Assembly (NCBI GenBank): GCA_046758905.1
Contig: JBHIBC010000021.1
Coordinates: 1-41,392, forward strand
Direction: 5' to 3'
Source: JBHIBC01 sp046758905
Lineage (GTDB): Bacteria > Acidobacteriota > Polarisedimenticolia > Gp22-AA2
DNA: 41,392 bases
Both the position numbers and the translations under genes were made by a program. The notes below the pieces were generated by a model. It was not told the DNA's origin. It did not search any database and saw only the letters and a program-made list of their open reading frames with translations. Every line of letters begins with the position of its first letter. The stretch's first letter is position 1. Shown here piece by piece: positions 28,570 to 36,696 of this stretch.

Positions 28570-29243
28570 GCGTTGCGTCCGGCGGCCGGGGGCGGACCGC
28601 GACGCGGCTCATGGTCAACGAGATCTTCCACAGCATCCAGGGCGAGTCCAGGCGGGCGGGGCGACCGTGCGTCTTCGTTCGTCTGAGCTGGTGCAACCTC
28701 CGGTGCGCCTGGTGCGACACCCCCTACGCCTTCGAGGAGGGGTCACAGATGCGGGTGGGGGAGGTCCTGCAGAGAATCGAGCGGTGGAGCACGCGCTACG
28801 TCCTGGTCACGGGGGGGGAGCCGCTCGTGCAGGGGGGCGTCCACGACCTCATCGGGGAGCTCCTGGACCGCGGCTACGAGGTGGCGGTCGAGACGGGCGG
28901 CAGCCTCGACATCGCGCCGATCGACCCGCGCGCGGCGGTGGTCATGGACCTCAAGTGTCCGGGCAGCGGCATGAGCGAGAGGAACCGCTGGACCAACTTG
29001 GCCCATCTGAAGCCCTCGGACGAGGTGAAGTTCGTCATTGCCGACCGCGCCGACTACGAGTGGGCGCGGCGGACGATCGACCGGCACCGCCTGACCGGCC
29101 GCTGTGACGTCCTGGTCTCGCCCGTGCACGGGAGGCTGGAGCCGCGGACGCTCGCGGAGTGGGTGCTGGCGGACGGCCTCCCGGTGAGGCTGCAGCTGCA
29201 GATCCACAAGTACGTCTGGCCGCCGGACCTGCGGGGAGTCTGA
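28566..29243 (+). CDS. queE: 7-carboxy-7-deazaguanine synthase
   Basis: QueE is a radical-SAM enzyme converting 6-carboxytetrahydropterin to 7-carboxy-7-deazaguanine on the way to queuosine. The cluster motif CNLRCAWC gives Cys43, Cys47 and Cys50 (Cx3Cx2C). The substrate region HSIQGESRRAGRPCVFVRL and the SAM-contact VTGGEPLVQ are clear. The 225 residues fit the family. The GTG at 28566 overlaps the nfo stop; an ATG at 28611 is an alternative that would remove 15 residues without touching the fold. queC follows after three bases. Confidence 0.95.
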   Translation: MSVASGGRGRTATRLMVNEIFHSIQGESRRAGRPCVFVRLSWCNLRCAWCDTPYAFEEGSQMRVGEVLQRIERWSTRYVLVTGGEPLVQGGVHDLIGELLDRGYEVAVETGGSLDIAPIDPRAAVVMDLKCPGSGMSERNRWTNLAHLKPSDEVKFVIADRADYEWARRTIDRHRLTGRCDVLVSPVHGRLEPRTLAEWVLADGLPVRLQLQIHKYVWPPDLRGV

Positions 29244-29246
29244 GGC

Positions 29247-29942
29247 GTGCCCGCCGGCCTCGCCCCGAGCCCGGTGCGGCCCCTGGCCGTGGTCCTGCTG
29301 AGCGGCGGGCTCGACTCCTGCGTCGCCGCGGCGATCACCCGGGAGACGCACGACCTGGCGCTGCTGCACCTCAGCTACGGCCAGCGGACCCAGGCCCGTG
29401 AGCTCCGGGCGTTTCGCGACATCGCGCGGCACTATGGGGTCGGGCGGATCCTGGCGGCTCGCCTGGATCACCTCGCGGCGATCGGCGGCTCGGCGCTCAC
29501 CGACCCCTCGCGGGACGCGATCGACGCCCGCCGCCGCGGCTCCCCGGTCCCCGACACCTACGTCCCGTTCCGCAACACCCACCTGCTGGCGGTCGCGGTC
29601 TCCTGGGCCGAGGTGATCGGCGCGCGGCGCGTGGTCATCGGCGCGGTCGAAGAGGACAGCAGCGGCTATCCCGACTGCCGCGCGGAGTACTACGCCGCAT
29701 TCGAGCGCCTGGTCCGGGTGGGGACGCGCCCGGAGACCGAGATCGAGCTGGGGGTGCCCCTGATCCGGATGCGCAAGGCCGACATCGTCCGCGAGGGGCT
29801 CCGCCTCGGGGCGCCGCTGCATCTCACCTGGTCCTGCTACGTGGAGGCCGAGCGCGCCTGCGGGCGCTGCGAGTCCTGTCTCCTGCGGCTGAAGGGCTTC
29901 GCGGAGGCGGGCGCGCCGGATCCCCTCCCGTACGGCCCATGA
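29247..29942 (+). CDS. queC: 7-cyano-7-deazaguanine synthase
   Basis: QueC uses ATP and ammonia to turn 7-carboxy-7-deazaguanine into the nitrile preQ0. The ATP PP-loop SGGLDS is at residues 19-24. YVPFRNTHLLAVAVSWAE is the family signature, and the C-terminal zinc site is CYVEAERACGRCESC. The 231 residues are typical. The start is a GTG three bases after queE. The stop overlaps queA as ATGA, so four queuosine genes form one coupled block. Confidence 0.96.
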   Translation: MPAGLAPSPVRPLAVVLLSGGLDSCVAAAITRETHDLALLHLSYGQRTQARELRAFRDIARHYGVGRILAARLDHLAAIGGSALTDPSRDAIDARRRGSPVPDTYVPFRNTHLLAVAVSWAEVIGARRVVIGAVEEDSSGYPDCRAEYYAAFERLVRVGTRPETEIELGVPLIRMRKADIVREGLRLGAPLHLTWSCYVEAERACGRCESCLLRLKGFAEAGAPDPLPYGP

Positions 29943-30979
29943 GGGTCGAGCGCTTCGACTACCCGCTGCCGGCCGGCCTGGTGGCCCAGGAGCCGGCGGC
30001 CAGGCGCGATGCGTCGCGCCTGATGGTGCTGGATCGCTCGACGGGACAGACCCTTGACGACCGGTTCGACCGGATCGGCGAGCATCTCGCCCCGGGGGAT
30101 CTGCTGGTGTTGAACGACACGCGCGTCGTTCCCGCGCGGCTGATCGCCATGAAGCCGACGGGCGGACGGGTGGAGCTGCTCGTCCTGGGCAGGGAGGAGG
30201 CTGGTGCCTGGCGGTGCCTGCTGTCGGCATCGCGCGGCGTCCGCCACGGGACCGTGCTGCGGGTCGCGCCGGGTTTCGAGGCCGAGGTCGTGGCCGAGAT
30301 CGCCGATGGGCGGTACCGGGTGGCGCTCCGGACGGGCCCGGAGGGGGCGGAGGGGGCGCTGCGCCGTCACGGGAGGATGCCGCTGCCCCCTTACATCCGC
30401 CGCGGCCGCGGGGATCCGCGCGATGCCCTCGACCGGGAGAGGTACCAGACGGTGTACGCGCGCCGCGAGGGCGCGGTCGCGGCCCCGACCGCGGGGCTGC
30501 ACTTCACCCTCGATCTGCTCCGGACCCTGAGGGAGCGAGGCGTCGCGGCGGCGGGCGTGACGCTGCACGTGGGCCCGGGGACCTTTCAGCCGGTGCGCGC
30601 GGGCCGGATCGAGGATCACCGGGTGGAGCCGGAGTGGGCCGAGCTTCCCGCCGACACGGCGGCCGCGATCGCCCGCTGCCGCGGAGCGGGGGGACGGGTC
30701 GTCGCCGTGGGCACCACGGTCACCCGGGTGCTCGAGTGGAGGGCGGACGGGGCCGGGGGCGTTGCGCCCGGCGAGGGAATGTGCGATCTGTACATCCTGC
30801 CCGGCCACGAGTTCCGCGTGGTCGACGCGCTGATCACGAACTTCCACCTGCCGCGGTCGTCCCTATTGATCCTGGTGGCCGCGTTCGCGGGCCGGGAGAG
30901 GATCCTGCGGGCCTACGGCCGGGCCGTCGAGCTGGGCTACAGGTTCTACTCCTACGGTGACGCGATGCTGATCCGATGA
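29939..30979 (+). CDS. queA: S-adenosylmethionine:tRNA ribosyltransferase-isomerase
   Basis: QueA transfers and rearranges the ribosyl part of SAM onto preQ1 in tRNA, giving epoxyqueuosine. The 346-residue product begins RVERFDYPLPAGLVAQEP and carries LLVLNDTRVVPARL, PLPPYIRR, ERYQTVYAR, GAVAAPTAGLHF, LHVGPGTFQPV and the C-terminal ITNFHLPRSSLLILVAAFAG. All are standard. Overlaps with queC and tgt (ATGA on both sides) indicate coupled translation. Confidence 0.97.
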   Translation: MRVERFDYPLPAGLVAQEPAARRDASRLMVLDRSTGQTLDDRFDRIGEHLAPGDLLVLNDTRVVPARLIAMKPTGGRVELLVLGREEAGAWRCLLSASRGVRHGTVLRVAPGFEAEVVAEIADGRYRVALRTGPEGAEGALRRHGRMPLPPYIRRGRGDPRDALDRERYQTVYARREGAVAAPTAGLHFTLDLLRTLRERGVAAAGVTLHVGPGTFQPVRAGRIEDHRVEPEWAELPADTAAAIARCRGAGGRVVAVGTTVTRVLEWRADGAGGVAPGEGMCDLYILPGHEFRVVDALITNFHLPRSSLLILVAAFAGRERILRAYGRAVELGYRFYSYGDAMLIR

Positions 30980-32139
30980 GCCGGCTCCTCCCATTCGAGA
31001 TCCTGGCGCGGGACGCGCGGACAGGCGCGCGCCGCGGCCGGATCAACACCGCGCACGGCCCGATCGAGACGCCGGCCTTCATGCCGGTCGGCACCGCCGG
31101 CGCCGTGAAGGGGATGGCGCCCGAGGAGCTCACCGCCCTGGGCTTCGACGTCATCCTGGGCAATACGTACCATCTCGCGCTGCGCCCCGGCGAGCGGGTC
31201 ATCCGCCGCCTCGGCGGCCTGCACCGCTTCATGAGCTGGGACCGGTCGATCCTCACCGACAGCGGAGGCTTCCAGGTGCTCAGCCTGGCCGAGCGCCGCG
31301 CGATCAGCGACGAGGGGGTCGCCTTCCGATCGCACCTGGACGGGTCCCGTCTGGAGATGACGCCCGAGAGGAGCATGGCGATCCAGGAGGCCCTCGGCAG
31401 TGATATCGCGATGGCGTTCGACGATTGTCCCGCCCTGCCGGCGGACCGCGCCCGGCTGGAGGAGGCCGTGCGCCGGACCACCATGTGGGCGGGGAGGAGC
31501 CGGGCCGCCTTCCCGCGCGACGGTCGGGCGCTGTTCGGGATCCTGCAGGGCGGCGACGATCCGGGCCTGCGCGAGCGAAGCGCGGCGGAGATCACCTCCC
31601 TCGGCTTCGACGGGTACGCCATCGGCGGGGTCTCGGTCGGGGAGTCGGCCGGACAGAGCCGCGCGATCGCAGCATTCTGCGCGCCGCTGCTGCCCCGGGA
31701 GCGCCCCCGCTACCTGATGGGCATGGGGACCCCCGGCGACCTGGTGGAGATGGTCGCCCTCGGCATCGACCTGTTCGACTGTGTCCTCCCCACCCGCAAC
31801 GCCCGCAACGGCTGCCTCTTCACGTCAACGGGGCGCCTCCAGATCAAGAGGCGGGAATACCTCGACGACCCGCGGCCGATCGACGAGTCGTGCGCCTGCC
31901 CGGTCTGCCTCAAGTACTCGCGCGCCTATCTCAGGCACCTCTTCGTCACCGGTGAGATCCTGTCGATGCGCCTCAGCACCCTCCACAACCTGTACCAGTA
32001 CGCCACCCTGATGAGCGCGGTGCGCGCGTCGATCGGGTCGGGACGCTACGCGGAGTTCCTGGACGCGTTCCGCGCCCGCTGCACGGGGATCGATGAAGGC
32101 GGCGCCCGGAACGCGATTGCGGGGCCCGAAGGCGGATGA
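30976..32139 (+). CDS. tgt: tRNA-guanine transglycosylase (queuine tRNA-ribosyltransferase)
   Basis: Tgt exchanges guanine 34 in GUN-anticodon tRNAs for preQ1. The 387-residue TIM barrel has TETPAFMPVGT-like IETPAFMPVGT, GNTYHLALRPG and SWDRSILTDSGGFQVLSL. The nucleophile is Asp268 in DLFDCVLPTRNARNG, and the zinc site is Cys306, Cys308, Cys311 and His337. Spacing between nucleophile and zinc ligands equals that of the well-studied Zymomonas enzyme. This is the bacterial tRNA type, not a DNA-modifying relative. The stop overlaps the next lipoprotein gene as ATGA rather than leading into yajC-secDF as in many bacteria. Confidence 0.97.
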   Translation: MSRLLPFEILARDARTGARRGRINTAHGPIETPAFMPVGTAGAVKGMAPEELTALGFDVILGNTYHLALRPGERVIRRLGGLHRFMSWDRSILTDSGGFQVLSLAERRAISDEGVAFRSHLDGSRLEMTPERSMAIQEALGSDIAMAFDDCPALPADRARLEEAVRRTTMWAGRSRAAFPRDGRALFGILQGGDDPGLRERSAAEITSLGFDGYAIGGVSVGESAGQSRAIAAFCAPLLPRERPRYLMGMGTPGDLVEMVALGIDLFDCVLPTRNARNGCLFTSTGRLQIKRREYLDDPRPIDESCACPVCLKYSRAYLRHLFVTGEILSMRLSTLHNLYQYATLMSAVRASIGSGRYAEFLDAFRARCTGIDEGGARNAIAGPEGG

Positions 32140-33299
32140 TATTATCCCGGCCGATGTCGTCGCGTGCCCGCCGCGAGGGCCGGGGATCGGATCGAGGGGC
32201 GGCCGTGCTCTGCGCGGCGGCGCTGGTCGCGTGCGCGGCCTGCTCGGAGCGCCCCGGCCCGCGCCGGGTCGACCCGGTCACCGCGCTGTACAATCAGGGG
32301 AAGTACACCGAGGTCCTGCCGCTGCTGCAGCGGGCGCGCGCCGCCGGCGAGACCTCGGGCCCTCTCATGTACCGGCTCGGCTACTGCATGTTGGCGGTCG
32401 AGGGGGACCGCGGGGCGATGATGGAGACCTGGGAGGAGGCCGAGCGGCTCCTGGAGGCGGAGATCGAGGGCCCCGCCGGCGCCACGCTCGAGGGGCTCTA
32501 CTACCTCGCCAAGATCAACGCCGACCAGCTCGAGGACGAGAGGATGAGAGAGTACGCGCGGCGCGGGGTGGAGGAGTTCGAGCGGGATGCCGACCCGAAC
32601 TCCCTGACCGGGGAGGACTGGTTCCGACTGGGACGGATGCACGAGTTCCTCGGACAGCGCTCGCAGGCCGAGGCGGCCTATCGCCGGGCCCTCTCGAGGC
32701 TCGGCCGGGATCCCTCGGCCAACCCGATCTACTACTCGCTCGTCCTGATGTGGACCGCCGACCTGGACTTCAAGGAGGGGCGGTACGCCCAGGCGGCGGG
32801 GGCCTACGACGCCGCGCTGCGTTTGACGCCCGATTTCGCCGCGCTCGATCCCTACCCGCACGCGCTGGCGCTGCTCGGGGCCGGGCGGTTCGAGGAGGCG
32901 ATCGCGCGGTTCGACGAGGCCCGGCGATCGGCCACGACGGAGGGCGGCGGGCTGCGGCCGGCAGGCCGGTCCCCGGAGTCCGTGGCCGTCGAGGCCCAGT
33001 ACGGCGCCGACCTGGCGCGCAAGGCCGAGGAGGCCGCCCCGATCGACGAGCAGGACGTCGACGGGGTGTCGATCGCCTCGCTCACGGACCCGGTGCTGAC
33101 GGAGCGCGTTCTGGACGCCGCGGACTCCTTCCGGTCGGCGCGGGACAAGTACTCGTACCGCCCCGGGGACCCGCTGCCGTCCGAGGTGGCGCAGCACCAG
33201 AGGCGCTTCGTGGCGCTGATCCGGGAGCGGATGATCCGGGACCGCAAGATCCAGGAGTTCTGCCTGCAGCAGGGGATCGCCGACCTGGTGCGGCGATGA
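32136..33299 (+). CDS. TPR-containing lipoprotein
   Basis: The 387-residue product starts with a Lys/Arg-rich segment and a hydrophobic signal (AAVLCAAALVACAACSE), with a lipobox Cys near residue 36. The body is helical and consists of TPR-like repeats, for example VTALYNQGKYTEVLPLLQRA, WFRLGRMHEFLGQRSQAEAAYRRAL, and DFKEGRYAQAAGAYDAALRL. These usually form protein-binding scaffolds in the periplasm. The last 90 residues have no repeat. The start may be the ATG at 32136 (overlapping tgt) or the one at 32154; the signal peptide is intact in both cases. The partner is unknown. The next gene overlaps it. Confidence 0.85.
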   Translation: MILSRPMSSRARREGRGSDRGAAVLCAAALVACAACSERPGPRRVDPVTALYNQGKYTEVLPLLQRARAAGETSGPLMYRLGYCMLAVEGDRGAMMETWEEAERLLEAEIEGPAGATLEGLYYLAKINADQLEDERMREYARRGVEEFERDADPNSLTGEDWFRLGRMHEFLGQRSQAEAAYRRALSRLGRDPSANPIYYSLVLMWTADLDFKEGRYAQAAGAYDAALRLTPDFAALDPYPHALALLGAGRFEEAIARFDEARRSATTEGGGLRPAGRSPESVAVEAQYGADLARKAEEAAPIDEQDVDGVSIASLTDPVLTERVLDAADSFRSARDKYSYRPGDPLPSEVAQHQRRFVALIRERMIRDRKIQEFCLQQGIADLVRR

Positions 33300-33766
33300 G
33301 GGGCTCGATGAGGACGTGCTGCGCGACGCTCGCGGCGGCGCTGGTTCTGGGCGGCCTGGCCTGCGGTCCTCCCGGGGACGGGGTCCGCGAGGTGTCGCGC
33401 TCCCTGGGACGCACAGCGAGGGATCTCGCCGGCACCGCCGCGGAGGTGCGGCGGGCCCTCGAGGACCGGGCCGTCGACGCCCGCGACGACCTGGAGGCGG
33501 CGTGCCGGGCGGCCGAGAGGGCCCTGGCGGAGAGGATGGACCGTCCGGCCGCGACCGCCGAGCGGGTGAGGCGACGGGTCAGGCGGGTGCGGGAGCGGGC
33601 CGAGCGCGCGCTCCACCGGGGCGGCGAGTTCCTGCGCCGGGCGGCGCGCGACGGCGGGGAGACGGCCGAGGGCTGGGCCCGGCTGATCCAGGAGAAGATG
33701 ATGCGCCTCGAGCGGCTGGTCGATGCCCTGTCGTCGCGCGACGGGCCGGAGCATGCCGACTCCTGA
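33296..33766 (+). CDS. Small helical lipoprotein of unknown function
   Basis: The 156-residue protein begins with a signal sequence (TLAAALVLGGLAC) ending in a good lipobox, with Cys at about residue 23. The rest is one long, highly charged helix-forming stretch rich in Arg, Glu and Ala, with heptad-like repeats (AAEVRRALEDRAVDARDDLE and similar), so a coiled coil or apolipoprotein-like amphipathic helix is likely. I recognise no family. The ATG overlaps the previous stop as ATGA, and its 3' end overlaps the lpxH start by 14 bases. Context suggests an envelope role. An ATG at 33308 is an alternative start. Confidence 0.75.
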   Translation: MRGSMRTCCATLAAALVLGGLACGPPGDGVREVSRSLGRTARDLAGTAAEVRRALEDRAVDARDDLEAACRAAERALAERMDRPAATAERVRRRVRRVRERAERALHRGGEFLRRAARDGGETAEGWARLIQEKMMRLERLVDALSSRDGPEHADS

Positions 33767-34487
33767 CGGCTCCGTCGTCCTGCTGGGCGACGCTCACCTG
33801 CGCGAGCGCGACGAGGAGGTGGAGGCTTTCGTCGGCTTCGTGGACCGCCTCCCGGAGGCGATCGGGACGCTGGCGATCCTCGGGGACCTGTTCGCGGCCT
33901 GGATCGGCCGCGAGGAGCTGATCCGGCCGCACCACGCGCGCGTCCTCGAGGCGCTGCGTCGACTGCGCGGCAGAGGCTGTCGCATCCTGTACGTCGAGGG
34001 GAACCATGATTTCTTTCTGTCGCGGTGCTACGAGGGGGACCCGTTCGACGCGGTCGCGCGGGACTCCCTCGACCTGACGCTCGCCGGGCGCTCCGCGCAC
34101 CTGTCGCACGGCGACCTCGTCAACCGGCGCGACCGCCGGTATCTCGCCTGGCGCGCCGTCTCCAAGAGCCGGCCCTTCTTCGATCTCTTCAACCTGCTGC
34201 CGGTGGCGCCGCGCCGCCGGATCGTGGAGCTTCTGGAGCGATCGCTGGCCAACACCAACCTGGAGTTCCGGGGCGGGTTCCCCGAGGCGGAGTGCGAGGC
34301 CTACGCGCGCCGGCGCATCCGCGACGGCAGGGAGATCCTGGTCTTCGGCCATTTCCACGAGGAGCGGCGGATCGACTACCGCGAGGGGGAGCGGCGCGGG
34401 ACGCTCTTCGTCCTCCCGGCCTGGCGCCGGGGCCACCGCTACCTGCGGATCGACCCGGGCCGGGAGCCGGCCTTCGTCTCCTCCTGA
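33753..34487 (+). CDS. lpxH: UDP-2,3-diacylglucosamine hydrolase (LpxH-like calcineurin phosphoesterase)
   Basis: LpxH cleaves UDP-2,3-diacylglucosamine to lipid X in lipid A synthesis, at the inner face of the membrane. The 244-residue product has the five metallophosphoesterase motifs: GDAHL, LGDLFAAWIG, EGNHDFF, LSHGDLVNRRD and FGHFHEE. The GDLF-x2-W-x-G and GNHDFF forms are characteristic of LpxH rather than general phosphodiesterases. The ATG at 33753 lies within the previous gene's end; the frame is open slightly further upstream. Its last 49 bases overlap the convergent aminotransferase gene. LpxH is my best call; a related phosphoesterase is possible. Confidence 0.85.
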   Translation: MPTPDGSVVLLGDAHLRERDEEVEAFVGFVDRLPEAIGTLAILGDLFAAWIGREELIRPHHARVLEALRRLRGRGCRILYVEGNHDFFLSRCYEGDPFDAVARDSLDLTLAGRSAHLSHGDLVNRRDRRYLAWRAVSKSRPFFDLFNLLPVAPRRRIVELLERSLANTNLEFRGGFPEAECEAYARRRIRDGREILVFGHFHEERRIDYREGERRGTLFVLPAWRRGHRYLRIDPGREPAFVSS

Positions 34488-35359
34488 ACCAGTGCCTCGT
34501 ACCGCTCCATCAGGCGGAGCGTCAGGGGGCCGGGGCGCCCATGGTGCACCGGCCAGCCGTCGCACCTTCGCACCGGCAGGATTCCCTTGAGCGTGCTGGT
34601 GATGAACGCCTCGTCGGCGCGCCGGAGATCGTCCGGGAGCAGCCCGGCCTCCGCGGCCTCGAGGCCATCCCGGCGCGCCAGGTCGAGGACGATATCGCGG
34701 GTGATCCCCCGCAGGATGCCGTCCTCGGAAGACGGCGTCAGGAGACGCCCCTCCCGGGCGATGAAGACGTTGCTGGAGGCCCCCTCCGCGACGCGCCCGT
34801 CGCGGTTCAGCAGGATCGGCTCGCAGGCCCCGAGGGCCCGCGCCTCCATCCAGGCGAGGAGGTTGTTCAGCAGGTTGCAGGACTTGATCGCCGGGTCGAG
34901 CGCCCCGACCGGGTTGCGCTCCACGCTGACCACCGCGACGTCGATCCCCTCCCGCAGCCACTCCCGTGGCGTCGGCGGCAGCTCGCGCACCTGCACGACC
35001 ACGGTCGGCGGCCCGCACGGCGCGGGGTCGTAGCCGAGCGGACCGACTCCGCGCGACAGGACCACGCGGACGGCGGCCGGGCCGATCCCCGACGCCTCCA
35101 GCGTCCGCAGCACCTCGCGCTCGACGTCCACCGGCGCCGAGCGGTGCGGGATGGCCAGCCTGTCGGCCGAGCGGCGCAGGCGGTCGAGGTGCTCCCGCAG
35201 GCGGAAGGGACGCCCGCCGCGCGCGAGGATGGTCTCGTACACCGCGTCGCCGTATAGGAAGCCGCGATCCAGCGGGGATATCGACGCGCGCTCCGGCGGC
35301 GTGATCGCGCCGTTGACATTGATCCGCTCGGACACGGCCGATATGATAGCCGCTCTCAT
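34439..35359 (-). CDS. Class IV aminotransferase (branched-chain / D-amino acid aminotransferase or ADC lyase type)
   Basis: This PLP enzyme of fold type IV has the start INVNGAITPPERASISPLDRGFLYGDAVYETI. The PLP lysine is Lys159 in DPAIKSCNLLNN, and EGASSNVFI (Glu192) and ITSTLKGILPV complete the cofactor site. Members are branched-chain aminotransferases, D-alanine aminotransferases or 4-amino-4-deoxychorismate lyases, and sequence alone does not decide between them. The ATG at 35357-35359 gives 306 residues and has GGGA upstream. A GTG at 35335 is a shorter alternative with no ribosome-binding site. It diverges from acpS by 12 bases and converges on lpxH. Confidence 0.88.
   Translation of the reverse strand: MRAAIISAVSERINVNGAITPPERASISPLDRGFLYGDAVYETILARGGRPFRLREHLDRLRRSADRLAIPHRSAPVDVEREVLRTLEASGIGPAAVRVVLSRGVGPLGYDPAPCGPPTVVVQVRELPPTPREWLREGIDVAVVSVERNPVGALDPAIKSCNLLNNLLAWMEARALGACEPILLNRDGRVAEGASSNVFIAREGRLLTPSSEDGILRGITRDIVLDLARRDGLEAAEAGLLPDDLRRADEAFITSTLKGILPVRRCDGWPVHHGRPGPLTLRLMERYEALVQEETKAGSRPGSIRR
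35319..35347 (+). promoter_or_regulatory. Promoter for acpS and the CDF gene
   Basis: TTGATC (35319-35324), a 17-base spacer and TATGAT (35342-35347) lie about 25 bases before the acpS ATG. They fall inside the first codons of the divergent aminotransferase gene. A perfect TTGACA at 35313 is too far from this -10. Confidence 0.5.
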
Positions 35360-35371
35360 GGCGGTCCCGCG

Positions 35372-35782
35372 ATGATCCTCGGGGTGGGGGTGGACGTGTG
35401 CGAGGTGAGGCGGCTCCGGCGGGCGCTGGCCCGCCCGGGATTCTCGAAGCGCGTGTTCCGGCCCTCGGAGGCGCGCTACTGCGACGGGCGCGCCCGCCCG
35501 GAGCGGCACTACGCGGCCCGCTTCGCCGCCAAGGAGGCCCTGTTCAAGGCTCTCGGCACCGGCTGGGGAGGTCGGGTCGGCTGGACCGACGTCGCGGTGG
35601 AGAGGGCTCCGGGAGGGCGTCCCGCCCTGCGCCTCGCCGGGGCGGCTGCGCGGGCCTCGCGGGCGCTCGGGGTGCGGCGGGCGCACCTCTCCCTGAGCCA
35701 CGGCGACGAGTACGCCGTCGCGGTCGTGGTCCTCGAAGGCACGCGCCCGCGCGGCGCCGGGTCGGGGAGCGGGCGGCGGTGA
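35372..35782 (+). CDS. acpS: Holo-[acyl-carrier-protein] synthase
   Basis: AcpS transfers 4'-phosphopantetheine from CoA to acyl carrier protein, switching on fatty acid synthesis. The 136-residue product has the metal-binding GVGVDVCEV (Asp8) and the catalytic FAAKEALFKALG (Glu55, Lys59). HLSLSHGDEYAVAVVV closes the fold. It is about ten residues longer than usual because of a Gly/Arg tail. The stop overlaps the next gene as GTGA. Confidence 0.95.
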   Translation: MILGVGVDVCEVRRLRRALARPGFSKRVFRPSEARYCDGRARPERHYAARFAAKEALFKALGTGWGGRVGWTDVAVERAPGGRPALRLAGAAARASRALGVRRAHLSLSHGDEYAVAVVVLEGTRPRGAGSGSGRR

Positions 35783-36675
35783 ACGACGAGGCCGGGACGC
35801 GGGCCGCGCGGGCGGTGCAGGGACGCCAGCTCGGGATCGTCATCGCCCTGACCGGCACCTTCCTGGTGGTCGAGGCGGTCGGGGGGCTCGTGTCGGGGAG
35901 CTTGGCGCTGGTCTCGGACGCGGGCCACATGTTCACCGACCTCCTGGCGCTGGTCCTATGCCTGATGGCCGTGCGCTTCGCGTCGCTGCCGGCCACGGCC
36001 GAGAAGACCTACGGATATCACCGGCTCGAGATCCTGACCGCGCTTCTCAACGGCGCCCTGCTGCTGGTCATCTCGGCGGGCCTGCTTCTCAAGGCCCTAC
36101 AGCGCTTCGTCGACCCGCGGCCGATCCGCGGCCGCCTGATGATCGGCGTGGCGCTCCTCGGGCTCCTGGCCAACCTGGCGGCGCTCCTCATCCTGTCGCG
36201 CCGGCATCGGAGCCTGAACATCCGCGGCGCGCGGATGCACCTGATCGGCGACGCGCTCTCCTCCTGCGGGGTCGTCGTGGCCGCCCTCGTCATCGCCGCC
36301 ACCGGGTGGGTCCGCATCGACGCGATCGCGGGCGGGCTGATCGCCTGCGTGATCGTGGTCGGAGCGCTGCGGCTCGTCCGCGAGGCGGTGGACGTCCTTC
36401 TGGAGGCGGCCCCGCGGGGGATCGGCCTGGACGAGGTGAGCAAGGCGATCCGCACGGTCCCCGGCGTGGTGGAGGTGCACGACCTGCACGTCTGGAGCAT
36501 CACCACGGGCCTGCCCGCGCTCAGCGGCCACGTCCGGGTGGAAGGGGTCGCGGGGACCGGCCACGACGCCATGCTGAACCGGATCAAGCAGACGGTGCGG
36601 GACCGGTTCGGGATCGTGCACACCACCATCCAGATCGAGTCGTCGACCTACCAGGAGCTGGGGGAGGTGCACTGA
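35779..36675 (+). CDS. Cation diffusion facilitator (zinc/cadmium/cobalt efflux)
   Basis: The 298-residue CDF protein exports divalent metal in exchange for protons. Six membrane helices are visible. The transport site is formed by HxxxD pairs in SDAGHMFTD (His50, Asp54) and HLIGDALSS (His154, Asp158), the CzcD/ZitB zinc pattern. TYGYHRLEILTALLNGALL is a strong CzcD signature. The C-terminal cytoplasmic domain includes VVEVHDLHVWSIT. The start is a GTG overlapping the acpS stop; the upstream open frame is a shadow of acpS. A role in metal resistance or homeostasis is likely, and no metal regulator gene is adjacent. Confidence 0.93.
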   Translation: MNDEAGTRAARAVQGRQLGIVIALTGTFLVVEAVGGLVSGSLALVSDAGHMFTDLLALVLCLMAVRFASLPATAEKTYGYHRLEILTALLNGALLLVISAGLLLKALQRFVDPRPIRGRLMIGVALLGLLANLAALLILSRRHRSLNIRGARMHLIGDALSSCGVVVAALVIAATGWVRIDAIAGGLIACVIVVGALRLVREAVDVLLEAAPRGIGLDEVSKAIRTVPGVVEVHDLHVWSITTGLPALSGHVRVEGVAGTGHDAMLNRIKQTVRDRFGIVHTTIQIESSTYQELGEVH

Positions 36676-36696
36676 CGGGGGACGGTTGGCGCGGCG

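Noticed and set aside
28566..32139. A DNA 7-deazaguanine modification (dpd-like) system
   Set aside because: queA is present and Tgt has the tRNA-type nucleophile and zinc site at the exact bacterial spacing. No dpd helicase, nuclease or DNA-type transglycosylase is nearby, so this is ordinary tRNA queuosine synthesis.
35313..35318. Perfect TTGACA as -35 box for acpS
   Set aside because: It is 23 bases from TATGAT, too far for a sigma-70 promoter. TTGATC at 35319 has the correct 17-base spacing.
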